Shown in pieces: positions 22,684 through 30,616 of a stretch of 39,206 nt of DNA. Each line of letters starts with the position of its first letter. Within the stretch, counting starts at the first letter, position 1. The position numbers were made by a program, and so were the translations under genes. Source of the DNA: an uncultured Dyadobacter sp. (lineage in GTDB: Bacteria > Bacteroidota > Bacteroidia > Cytophagales > Spirosomataceae); assembly GCF_946482605.1 (NCBI RefSeq), contig NZ_CAMLSE010000051.1, positions 1 through 39,206 on the forward strand, in the 5' to 3' direction. The notes under the pieces are model-generated. The model did not search any database. It was not told the origin of the DNA and worked only from the letters and a program-made list of their open reading frames with translations.

Positions 22684-23952
22684 TCAAAATCCCATCGAAA
22701 ACCCTTTCTGCTTCTTCCGTTTCGGCTTCTTCAACTGATGAGGCGTGTACTCGCCATCCTTTACTGGAGACAACAAAGAATCAAGCGACTTATCATTCTC
22801 CAATGGGCTAGCATCTCTGCCATGGTAAGCATCAACCCCACTAGTAGCCTGGCCCAAACTCTGTCCTATCCTTTGAGATTTTTGCTGATGAAAAGAAAAT
22901 TCCGTGTCCGGGCACCATTCGGTTAATCCCTTGGCGCTGTATTCTTTACCCAGTGCGCTTCCATTATAGACGGCTTTGCTTCTATGATCTATGAAAGTTA
23001 CGCCATAAAGAGCGCCCTCATCGCTCCGCCTGAGAACCATATCAATACCGTCCCGGGAGAGGTTCTTGGCAAGAACTGGCAGCGTCGGATTCTTCGAGCC
23101 ATAGCGCACCATGCTAATGCCGTTTTTAATTCGGAGATAACCGGTTTGGCGAGCCGTTTCGTTTTCAAGAAAACGCCTTTGAAGGTGCTTTTGAGTCGGT
23201 TTGAAGTGAAAGTCGCTGGCCTTAATCGGCACACCAACTTTATTGCCATCCTTGTCAAGTACCCGGTATAGAATTCCATTATTCTTTCTGATCCTGGAAC
23301 CCTGGGAGCCGATGTCCGCCGCAACATTAAATTGATTGAGCACCGCATTCAATTCGCCCATCGTCGTGAACTTGTAGTCTTTCAAGACCTTGTCGAGCAC
23401 ACTGGCAATTGCCTTTTTAGTTTCCGTTTTTCCATATTCTGCCGTAATGCGGGCCGGTTTGATGTTGAACTCTTGCGCTTTCCGTTCCTGTGCTTTCACC
23501 AGGTTGAAACTGATCTCAATTTCCTTCCTGGTTTTCTCCGACTCATTCCTGCCCAGGTTATGAAGAGAAATCCGGCTGCCGTCTGCTTTAATGTTGGTCG
23601 TTACAATGTGTACATGGGGGTGACCGGCATCCCGATGCTCATAAACAAGTGCCGGTTGCTTTTCAAATCCGATGCCTTTCAGATAGGCTTTTGAAATCTC
23701 CGCGAGCTTTTCCTTGTCCAGCTTTTCGGAGGGATCGAAGTTCAATGAGATGTGAACCGTGTTGACCTTAGTACGTTTGTTCAATGCGAGCTGCCGTTGA
23801 ATGCGGTTGAGTTTCTGCTCGAAAGTGAGAGCATCCGCATCTTTTGGATAGTGAAATGCACTAATGCATTCAGCATGCGCCTGTTCCAGCTTGTTCTCGT
23901 TGTAGTGCAGCACTGCGCGAAGTCGGCTGCTGGTGTGTATCACTGCAACCAT
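22684..23952 (-). CDS. Relaxase/mobilization nuclease (MobP-type)
   Basis: 422 aa. The Relaxase (PF03432-type) core is at residues 1-200: VNTVHISLNFDP, YEHRDAGHPHVHIVTTN with the metal-binding His triad H111/H113/H115, and the preceding KGIGFEKQPALVYEH. The catalytic Tyr is probably the N-terminal HYNENK (Tyr17). The C-terminal half is basic, ending LKKPKRKKQKGFSMGF. It nicks the transfer origin and pilots the strand into the recipient. Its start overlaps the mobC stop by 13 bases, and the oriT candidate lies just upstream of mobC. Confidence 0.88.
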   Translation of the reverse strand: MVAVIHTSSRLRAVLHYNENKLEQAHAECISAFHYPKDADALTFEQKLNRIQRQLALNKRTKVNTVHISLNFDPSEKLDKEKLAEISKAYLKGIGFEKQPALVYEHRDAGHPHVHIVTTNIKADGSRISLHNLGRNESEKTRKEIEISFNLVKAQERKAQEFNIKPARITAEYGKTETKKAIASVLDKVLKDYKFTTMGELNAVLNQFNVAADIGSQGSRIRKNNGILYRVLDKDGNKVGVPIKASDFHFKPTQKHLQRRFLENETARQTGYLRIKNGISMVRYGSKNPTLPVLAKNLSRDGIDMVLRRSDEGALYGVTFIDHRSKAVYNGSALGKEYSAKGLTEWCPDTEFSFHQQKSQRIGQSLGQATSGVDAYHGRDASPLENDKSLDSLLSPVKDGEYTPHQLKKPKRKKQKGFSMGF

Positions 23953-24356
23953 CGATCCGCCAGTTTGTCGGTTTGCACTTTGATCTTGTCCAGCATTGAA
24001 AACAGGAATGCCTTCTCTGCCTCATAGCCTGCGATCCAGTTTCTGAACTCGGTAATCTGGTTGATGCTATGCAGCCGCTTAGTAGCCTGGTTAAAGTTGT
24101 TGCCAAGCCGATTGAGCTCTTCGCGCAATTCGGATAGCTCGGAAATCATCTGGTCTTGCGAGCCGTTTCTTTCGATCACGGTAACCGGTCTGTTGAAGAT
24201 CAAAAGCCGCAAAAATTCACTTAATTTCCGGCACGTGGTCCGGCCGCGTTTGGCTTCCAGGCTAGCATATTCTTTAGGTGTCAGCCGGAAGATTACAAGC
24301 TTTGTCTTGTTCGATTTTTGTTCTTTCATCACAATCCTATCTACACTTTCAAACAT
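23940..24356 (-). CDS. mobC: MobC-like relaxosome accessory protein
   Basis: 138 aa. Ribbon-helix-helix-like N-terminus (NKTKLVIFRLTPKEYASLEA, then LSEFLRLLIFNRP) and a helical MobC region (MISELSELREELNRLGNNFN, QATKRLHSINQITEF). MobC proteins bind oriT and help open the strands for the relaxase. It is transcribed with the relaxase (13-base overlap) and begins 41 bases from the three-way-junction oriT candidate, the expected position. A second Met (MKEQKSNKTKL, 10 codons in) is an alternative start. Confidence 0.85.
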   Translation of the reverse strand: MFESVDRIVMKEQKSNKTKLVIFRLTPKEYASLEAKRGRTTCRKLSEFLRLLIFNRPVTVIERNGSQDQMISELSELREELNRLGNNFNQATKRLHSINQITEFRNWIAGYEAEKAFLFSMLDKIKVQTDKLADRWLQ

Positions 24357-24396
24357 TAAAACTCCTTCATAAACCTGGACCGACTTTGGAGGGGAA

Positions 24397-24450
24397 GGCC
24401 AGATCGGTTGCGCAGCAACCGGCGATTGTATTACAATCGTACATCTGGCC
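24397..24450. other. Candidate origin of transfer (oriT), three-way-junction structure
   Basis: Outer arms GGCCAGAT (24397-24404) and ATCTGGCC (24443-24450) enclose two perfect hairpins: CGGTTGC-GCA-GCAACCG (24405-24421) and CGATTGT-ATT-ACAATCG (24423-24439). All 22 base pairs are Watson-Crick. It lies immediately upstream of mobC-relaxase, as oriT sites of mobilizable elements do. The nic site cannot be assigned by eye. Confidence 0.65.
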
Positions 24451-24610
24451 AGACGCGCAAAGCAGGCGGCTCAATCAGATTTCGGGGTTCCGAAACTTTG
24501 CCTCTGAGCTGGTTTGTGAAGCTAGTTTATGGAAGTGAGATTTACCTATGCTGAGGAAATTTAACCTAGGATCAATAGCTTTGATGATTGTTGATAGGCT
24601 GTTTGAAAAA

Positions 24611-24660
24611 AGTCGAGTTTGGTCGAAGAAAGTCGAAAATGGTCGAGTTTGGTCGAAGGG
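24611..24660. repeat. Five helically phased GTCGA repeats
   Basis: Five consecutive decamers of the form rGTCGArnnn start at 24611, 24621, 24631, 24641 and 24651, so GTCGA recurs exactly every 10 bases. Two 17-base blocks (GTCGAGTTTGGTCGAAG at 24612 and 24642) are identical. The array would place all sites on one face of the helix. The remainder of 24357-24942 has oriT but no gene. Confidence 0.65.
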
Positions 24661-24942
24661 ATGGTTCACGAAGACGTCTGATGCCATCGTAAAACATCTC
24701 TATCCAGGACGGATGTGTTTTTAATTAAACGGTCATGGGTGTTTGACCTTATCGTTCAGGACGTCAAATTCCAATCTGCTTGTGACCTGTTTTATTTCCA
24801 AATTAGCTATTGCAAGCTTTGACTGTGAGTAACATTTTGTAACTTCAGGAATGCAAAGAAAGCTCTTTTATGGAACACTAACATAAGATTCCAAACCATA
24901 TATTAGCCTGATTTCCAGCACAAACTTTACAATATGTGACTC

Positions 24943-25377
24943 ATGAGTATGTATGCCTTAAACTCCTTGAATGGGTTAGCGAATGCCTACTTGCTTCTTC
25001 TTTACTGGGGATTTTCGGCAGGTCCAGCAAGTTTGCTTCCCTATGTAATACTCGGCGCCAGCCTTATACTGCATTTTGTTTGTACCGTTGTGTCGCTGTT
25101 TCGCCCGAAATTGGGCGCGGTGGTGTCAGTAGTATGTTCTTTGGCAATTCTATTCTGGCAATCTGGGCTATTGGGAGGCATGCTGAATAGCGGATGGATA
25201 CCAATAACTGTGTTCACATTGTTGATGGGCGCATGCTGGGTATTAATTTTTAAGGCAATCATGATTTTGCTTAATAAGAACATTCACTGGGGAAGCCCCA
25301 ATTCGGCCGTGAGGGAAAAGATGAAGCCCTTTTTTTCAATGCTTCCATTCAGCGTACTCCTCCTTTATCTCATCTAG
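24943..25377 (+). CDS. Small integral membrane protein
   Basis: 144 aa with about four hydrophobic segments (ANAYLLLLYWGFSAG; LLPYVILGASLILHFVCTVV; LGAVVSVVCSLAILFWQSGL; WIPITVFTLLMGACWVLIFK) and a further C-terminal one (MLPFSVLLLYLI). The start may be the Met two codons downstream (MYALNSL). No domain recognised. It converges on the secreted protein at 25386. Confidence 0.6.
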   Translation: MSMYALNSLNGLANAYLLLLYWGFSAGPASLLPYVILGASLILHFVCTVVSLFRPKLGAVVSVVCSLAILFWQSGLLGGMLNSGWIPITVFTLLMGACWVLIFKAIMILLNKNIHWGSPNSAVREKMKPFFSMLPFSVLLLYLI

Positions 25378-25385
25378 GTGGTAAC

Positions 25386-26030
25386 TTAATTCCTAGGTGC
25401 ACCGTCGTTACTTGTTGGCCTGATGATCATGGCCTTGTCTTCTCCGACCCAATAATACATGTTGTAAAAGTACGAACTCATTGACGAAACTGCTCTTTGG
25501 AGTTCTTTGTCTGATTCTGAGCAATTTAGATTTTTGGTCAGCCGTGCACGGGTATCAGAATAGAAATAGACATACCAGGCAACATCTGATTCTTTGGTTC
25601 CTGGTGCTATGATCCAACTTCCCTGTGTGGCCCGAATGTTCTTTAATATCTGCATAGAGACTTTTTTGGGTAGGTGCCCATCGAACCAAGTGCTGTCGAT
25701 TTGTCCTTTGCTGTTGACCCTGAATTTAAATAACCCCCAAGACGGTTTACAGTCGACCGTTTCTGCACTTACCCCGACTTCCAGTCGATCATTTAAGCTT
25801 TTGCCTGATGCTTGGGGAAATTGAAAATTTTCTGGTTTAAAGTTTGAATTATCTCGAACCCGTGATTTATGGAGTTCGAGCGGCTCAAATCCTGGCTTGG
25901 GGAATAAGTCAATATTCTCCGGTGTTGTTGCCGGTTTGGGGATTTGAGAAAATGACGAAAATCCGCATGAAACTATAAAGCAGAGAACTAACATCCAGAC
26001 GTTACGGGCCACTCGTTTAGTTAGTTCCAT
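25386..26030 (-). CDS. Secreted hypothetical protein
   Basis: 214 aa. An N-terminal signal region (VWMLVLCFIVSCGFSSFSQ) contains a possible lipobox Cys (IVSC). The middle segment (WGLFKFRVNSKGQIDSTWFD, then ILKNIRATQGSW) resembles the small alpha/beta fold of TonB-C-like secreted proteins, which is suggestive only. Pro-rich linker at about residues 30-60. No partner evident; the flanking genes on this strand are the beta-propeller and hydrolase. Confidence 0.55.
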   Translation of the reverse strand: MELTKRVARNVWMLVLCFIVSCGFSSFSQIPKPATTPENIDLFPKPGFEPLELHKSRVRDNSNFKPENFQFPQASGKSLNDRLEVGVSAETVDCKPSWGLFKFRVNSKGQIDSTWFDGHLPKKVSMQILKNIRATQGSWIIAPGTKESDVAWYVYFYSDTRARLTKNLNCSESDKELQRAVSSMSSYFYNMYYWVGEDKAMIIRPTSNDGAPRN

Positions 26031-26272
26031 TCTACAAATTAGTTAATTCTTTTCTTACAGTCAGTTGCAAAAGGAGTCTAGCTAATGTCGGGTCGTTCAG
26101 AGTTATCGCGGCTTGGCACACTCCAAATTAACAATGATCATTCACAATTTTTGTGTTCATATAAATCTTATCTATTATAGTCTACCGTCATCGAATTCGG
26201 TTGTTTTTCTATAATCTGTTAATCTGTGTGATCAAAGAAGGATTTTTTGGATACGCCAGTCCTCAATAGGGG

Positions 26273-27136
26273 TTACAACCAACTTTTGCTGCTTCCTCTT
26301 TGAATGTCAATAACTTTCCTGTCTGACGTGACAAGTGCCTGGCCACTAAGAGCAAATTCCGTTTCTACTGGGCAATCAATTACTAATTCATTTGTAATTT
26401 CACCTGTATTCTTGTCAATGCATTTCAGTTTTTTGTTGCCGCCGTTCAAAAATGGCCAACTAACACCAACAAATTCTTCAAGAATTGGATGAAAGCACGC
26501 GCGAAGAAAATGCCCGTCTTTGTTAGCTGGTATCCGCCATTTATATGCTCCAGTCGAGATGTCATAGCAGCTCAAGGGGCCACCACTTTCTGAAACCAAG
26601 AACGAATCGTCAGAAATAACAATGTCTAGGATTGCAAACGACCTCGTCGGAACACTTGCTATTGTTTTACGAGTCAATCGGTCTAGAACCAGTATGCTGC
26701 GCCCCTTTCCGATTACATCGATTGGCACATCCTTAGCATCTACCAGATATTCGATGCCAGGAAATTTTTGTATTTCGGCACCTGTGTATATGTCAAGTGA
26801 ACGACTTGGCCCCATCTCGAATTGAGCAAATACTTGATCTGTATGAGCAGACAGATTTTGGATATGCTGAACCTTTTTAAGGTCCTTACGCTGCCAAATG
26901 AGTTTCCCTGTGCTTGTTTCGTAAGCACATATCCCATATCGATCCCAACTTCCGCATAGGCAGATCAGTCCGTCCTCCGAAATTGCAAGCCTTCGTCCTC
27001 CAAAATCTAGGATTGTATCGAATTCAGATATCACTGTTAAGTTGTCGATGTCAATGATTTGGACTCGTCGTTCGAATTCAGCAACCGCGATAACTTTTCC
27101 GTTGCGGGAGGTTGCAATATGTCTGATATCATTCAT
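26273..27136 (-). CDS. Beta-propeller (WD40/PQQ-like) protein
   Basis: 287 aa. Repeating units of about 40 residues with the pattern ...VIAVAEFERRVQIIDIDNLT..., GLICLCGSWDRYGICAYETS, TGKLIWQRKDLKK, GPLSCYDISTGAYKWRIPAN and KKLKCIDKNTGEITNELVID correspond to blades of a seven-bladed propeller; six or so are visible. There is no signal peptide, so it is cytoplasmic. Similar propellers occur as immunity or target-recognition proteins in Bacteroidota toxin islands; here the role is unassigned. Confidence 0.7.
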   Translation of the reverse strand: MNDIRHIATSRNGKVIAVAEFERRVQIIDIDNLTVISEFDTILDFGGRRLAISEDGLICLCGSWDRYGICAYETSTGKLIWQRKDLKKVQHIQNLSAHTDQVFAQFEMGPSRSLDIYTGAEIQKFPGIEYLVDAKDVPIDVIGKGRSILVLDRLTRKTIASVPTRSFAILDIVISDDSFLVSESGGPLSCYDISTGAYKWRIPANKDGHFLRACFHPILEEFVGVSWPFLNGGNKKLKCIDKNTGEITNELVIDCPVETEFALSGQALVTSDRKVIDIQRGSSKSWL

Positions 27137-27231
27137 AGAATTGAGTTTTCGCTGGTTAGCTCGAAAAATGATGGAGTATCACCATTGATGGGTAGTCGCC
27201 CATATAGATTTTCGAATAAGGAGAATAAGCC

Positions 27232-28347
27232 CTAGCGCTTGGCATCGTTATACAAGGTTGCGATTAACGTTCTCCACTTGAAATAGTCGGATAGCTCTCC
27301 GTTCATGAGAATAACCAATCCCTTTTTCGAAAACGGATCAAAAAGCATGTAGGTGGATATGCCTGGGCCATGCCCGCTGTGGCTGTACATGGGTGTCTCG
27401 GTATTGAGCAAATACATAAACCAGGTATGAAATCCCAAGCTCATATCTTTGGGTGTAAGCGCCTGAACTGCTTTCGCTGGAATGCTTTGCCTACCATTAA
27501 AATTTCCGTCGTTAGACCAGCAGGCCAAAAAGGTGGCAAGATCCTTCAAAGTACATCTGAGCTGGCCCGCCGGGTAGTCGGGATATTTTCCTTGCGGATG
27601 TTTGATGAAGGTTTTAAGTGAATCTGAATAGGAATGTGGTATCGCGAGTTGGGCGTTAGGGAACTTGTGCGGAAACCAGCTTGTCTGGCTCATTCCCAAA
27701 GGTTTGAACAGATGTGTTTCGCAGTATCTATCAAACGGCATTTTTGAAATTCTCTCTACCAAATATCCTAACAACGCATAGCCAACATTAGAGTATACAA
27801 ACTGATCGCCTGGCGCTGTATTGATGAAGTTTTTGTTTGAATGATATTTTTTGCCGCCCGCTATGAGGTAATCTCGCAAGAAGACGTCCAACGAAATATC
27901 CGTCTGCTGGTGTTTGTTTTCCCAAAATGGCAAAAGGTAATCCAGATTATCCGCGATCGAGGAGCGGTGCCGCAGTAACTGCCTGAATGTGATGGAAGCT
28001 CGCGGGAACGACGGGTTGACGACCCGAAACGGTAGAAACCGGTTAATATCGTCATCCAGATTGAAATAGCCTTTTGCATTAAGTTGCATGATGGCAGCTG
28101 CGGTGACTGTTTTTGATATGGAAGCGATATGAAAGACAGTTTCGGCAGTCACAGGTTTTTTTTGATCGATGTCTTGAAAGCCATAATGACGCATCCAGGA
28201 AATGTTGCCGTTCTCAATTTTTGCCGCGGCAAGTCCGGGAATACGAAATTCCTTCATCTGCGTTTCGATCAGGGAATCTACCTCTATCTGGGCCTGTAAG
28301 GTGTGACACAACAAAAGAAACACGCACAAAAGTACACGTTGCTTCAT
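27232..28347 (-). CDS. Class C beta-lactamase-like serine hydrolase
   Basis: 371 aa from Met 28347, which gives a clean signal peptide (MKQRVLLCVFLLLCHTLQAQ). Active-site motifs: SISK (Ser76-x-x-Lys79), YSN (FVYSNVGYALLGYL) and HSG (YSHSGHGPG). The family (Beta-lactamase/AmpC/EstB) includes esterases, D-aminopeptidases and penicillin-binding relatives; true beta-lactamase activity is not implied. Exported to the periplasm. It follows the small lipoprotein genes on the same strand after a gap of about 200 bases. Confidence 0.85.
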   Translation of the reverse strand: MKQRVLLCVFLLLCHTLQAQIEVDSLIETQMKEFRIPGLAAAKIENGNISWMRHYGFQDIDQKKPVTAETVFHIASISKTVTAAAIMQLNAKGYFNLDDDINRFLPFRVVNPSFPRASITFRQLLRHRSSIADNLDYLLPFWENKHQQTDISLDVFLRDYLIAGGKKYHSNKNFINTAPGDQFVYSNVGYALLGYLVERISKMPFDRYCETHLFKPLGMSQTSWFPHKFPNAQLAIPHSYSDSLKTFIKHPQGKYPDYPAGQLRCTLKDLATFLACWSNDGNFNGRQSIPAKAVQALTPKDMSLGFHTWFMYLLNTETPMYSHSGHGPGISTYMLFDPFSKKGLVILMNGELSDYFKWRTLIATLYNDAKR

Positions 28348-28547
28348 GAAGATTTTTAGAAGTGAGGCGTTATCCAAAGCTGAAATTAGACGGAGATCAA
28401 TTCAAACGAAAGTTACAATTCAAAATATGACGGTTGCAAGCCTTCACTTGTCATCCGGATATTTGCACCGTTTGGAACCAGGCCTACTGAATTTTGGCTA
28501 CACATCAAAATGTGCTTCAAATTAGTGTTTTGCGAGGGTGATAATAT

Positions 28548-28967
28548 CTATCTATGGAGTTTCTCCCGAATCGCGATCAAATCGATATAATAGCCAAAGC
28601 TAGTGCGAAGCGCGGGAGTCGTCATGGCGCCGTAACAATCCTTACGTTTATACGAAATTATGACCTTTGTACGTGGCTGCTGATACTGCTCAGGTAACGA
28701 ATCACATGGTACGAGAATATTGGGGCCCCCGGTAAATGTTGAATCTTCAAAATCCCTTGGCTCAGTACTTAATATATATATGTCTGGGCCTGTGTTACCA
28801 TAAGGGGGATTGTTGCCCTTGATTCGAACTACAACCGCTTCTACATCCTTCATTTCTTTCTTACCTGTTTTACTTTGGCAGTCGCATGGCCCCATCTGTT
28901 TATCAGGGTCTTTGCATTGGACATTTAAAAAGCAGACAATCACAATCAATGTGAATCGGGCTATCAT
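28548..28967 (-). CDS. Small predicted lipoprotein
   Basis: 139 aa. Signal with lipobox-like end (MIARFTLIVIVCFLNVQC), then an Asp/Lys-rich start, a CDC pair (GPCDCQSK) and a compact beta-rich region (DVEAVVVRIKGNNPP, KVIISYKRKDCYGAM). Four cysteines after the lipobox may form disulfides. No known domain. It is one of two neighbouring small lipoproteins. Confidence 0.55.
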   Translation of the reverse strand: MIARFTLIVIVCFLNVQCKDPDKQMGPCDCQSKTGKKEMKDVEAVVVRIKGNNPPYGNTGPDIYILSTEPRDFEDSTFTGGPNILVPCDSLPEQYQQPRTKVIISYKRKDCYGAMTTPALRTSFGYYIDLIAIREKLHR

Positions 28968-29024
28968 ATTTGCGATCCGGTTGAAAATGGAGTATTTGAA
29001 GGGAATTACTGAGATTCATTAACG

Positions 29025-29402
29025 CTAGTTCTTACCACTAACCTTGGTTATATGGCATTGATCAGCTTTGAAAACATAGTCTTCCCGGACAACAACTTCA
29101 TTTCCGCGTTTGCCGATAAACCGAAAATTATCTTGTTGATTTTCCAACTTGGCCTGGTAGTTGTCATCCAGGACAACGTAGTATCCCTGGCGGAAATCGG
29201 CATTTCCTTTGATGCGAATCGTATCTGAATTTGACAACCGAATTGTGAATGATTCTGTCAACGGTGCTCCCGGCACGTAAAGGGTCGTGGACCGAAATTC
29301 TTCTGTACAAATTACACCTTGCTGGGGTTGCTCGTCCTTGCAGCCAGATACTGATATTGCTAAGAATGATAAGAGGCGTAGTATGGAAATTGGCGTAACC
29401 AT
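29025..29402 (-). CDS. Small predicted lipoprotein
   Basis: 125 aa from Met 29402 (MVTPISILRLLSFLAISVSG followed by Cys), which gives a proper lipoprotein signal; the longer in-frame start adds a non-hydrophobic leader and is rejected. The mature part is a single beta-rich domain (STTLYVPGAPLTESFTIRLS...) ending DQCHITKVSGKN. Family not recognised. It lies 57 bases upstream of the other lipoprotein on the same strand. Confidence 0.55.
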   Translation of the reverse strand: MVTPISILRLLSFLAISVSGCKDEQPQQGVICTEEFRSTTLYVPGAPLTESFTIRLSNSDTIRIKGNADFRQGYYVVLDDNYQAKLENQQDNFRFIGKRGNEVVVREDYVFKADQCHITKVSGKN

Positions 29403-29668
29403 GATGCTGTTGGTGTAGTAGATTTTTCTTAGACAGAATTGGGCACCTAACCGTTGCAATTGCGGAAATATCTAAGAGCACCTGCTCATAACATCTATGT
29501 AATTGATGAGTGAAATCATTCGGTGGTTAAACTGTACTCTTAGGGAAATTTCAAATGAACTGCCTGCCGCGAGAACTGAAAAGCGCCGAGTAGGCGTTGC
29601 TGAGAGTATTCAGCGTAGATTACCCCATATTTACGACGGGCCCTTTAAATCCATTTAATAGAATCGTT

Positions 29669-30103
29669 ATGTTTTTCGATCCAGAAAATCATGTTGTGAA
29701 GCTATGTGCTGAGGGAATTTCATATGAAGGTGAGCCTGAAAAGGCGAGTTTATATTATCGAAAGGCCTGGGAAGCGGCAATCAACAATGAAGAACGATTC
29801 ATCGCCGCCCATTATGTTGCCCGTGTACAGGCCACCACTTCTGAAAAGCTCAGATGGGATCGAATTGCTTTGGACGAGGCGTTAAGTGTTGACAAGGAGT
29901 ATGTTAAGGCAGCATACCCGTCTTTGTATTTGAATCTCGGGAAGTGCTATGAAGACATGACCGATTTCAAAATGGCCATACAGTACTATGAACAAGGCTT
30001 AGCGTTCAGCGATTCCCTGAATAGTGACGGATATAGCAAGATGATAAAATTGGGGCTTGAAAGGGGTTTGCAACGAGCAACATCCAAATTGAGAATTCGA
30101 TGA
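29669..30103 (+). CDS. TPR-repeat protein
   Basis: 144 aa from Met 29669 (MFFDPENHVVKLCAEGISYE). Tetratricopeptide helices: GEPEKASLYYRKAWEAAINN, ERFIAAHYVARVQATTSEKL and LYLNLGKCYEDMTDFKMAIQ with YYEQGLAFSD. No membrane segment, so soluble. The 24 codons upstream in frame look non-coding. It resembles the small soluble TPR proteins that often accompany immunity genes in Bacteroidota. Its stop overlaps a possible ORF at 30100 by ATGA. Confidence 0.7.
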   Translation: MFFDPENHVVKLCAEGISYEGEPEKASLYYRKAWEAAINNEERFIAAHYVARVQATTSEKLRWDRIALDEALSVDKEYVKAAYPSLYLNLGKCYEDMTDFKMAIQYYEQGLAFSDSLNSDGYSKMIKLGLERGLQRATSKLRIR

Positions 30104-30420
30104 AAGCGTTCGGTCATTTACGCCAGCGCACAATAATGGATCGTAACCTGGCTTTCGAAGATTTAGATTATGTTCGTGGAATATTAATGTCTGGATTGGC
30201 CGATAAAGTACATCCAATTTTGAGTTTCTTTAACCTCGCTGACAACATAAGTTGCGGCGCTGATTGTACAATCTTGTCCTTTCGATTTATTCGGTCGTTT
30301 TTATGTACTCTGCGGGCCGATTGTGATATGACTACTTTCACACCAACCAACACCTTAAAAGCGTTCATTTTAGTGGTACATCAAATCAGATTACACTATA
30401 TTCTGACGATAGGGGTTTAA
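30100..30420 (+). CDS. Doubtful ORF after the TPR gene
   Basis: 106 codons with an ATGA overlap on the TPR gene. The first third (NLAFEDLDYVRGILMSGLAD) is plausible protein, but the remainder is Cys/Thr-rich and unconvincing. It may be a decayed gene. The following 196 bases up to 30616 contain nothing that I recognise. Confidence 0.2.
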   Translation: MKAFGHLRQRTIMDRNLAFEDLDYVRGILMSGLADKVHPILSFFNLADNISCGADCTILSFRFIRSFLCTLRADCDMTTFTPTNTLKAFILVVHQIRLHYILTIGV

Positions 30421-30616
30421 ATGTAATTTGAGGAAAATCCGCAAGTCGACATATCGTGAAGCTGGGGTATATTTCGATTTTAAAGATTTGCACGATTTAA
30501 CCCAACCACCTTCCACCTAAAGAGACAAATTCAAGGGATGTGCGTTGCAACGATCTATGTGAATTTTCCAGCAATTATTTGTAGTTTTCAGCAGAATCTT
30601 AACCCCCTCACTTGAA

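Noticed and set aside
24475..24687. 70-codon minus-strand frame across the GTCGA array.
   Set aside because: Its repetitive FDQTR residues are just the decamer array read as codons.
30168..30368. Minus-strand 66-codon frame opposite the doubtful ORF at 30100.
   Set aside because: Neither strand gives a recognisable protein; the stretch is best regarded as non-coding or decayed.
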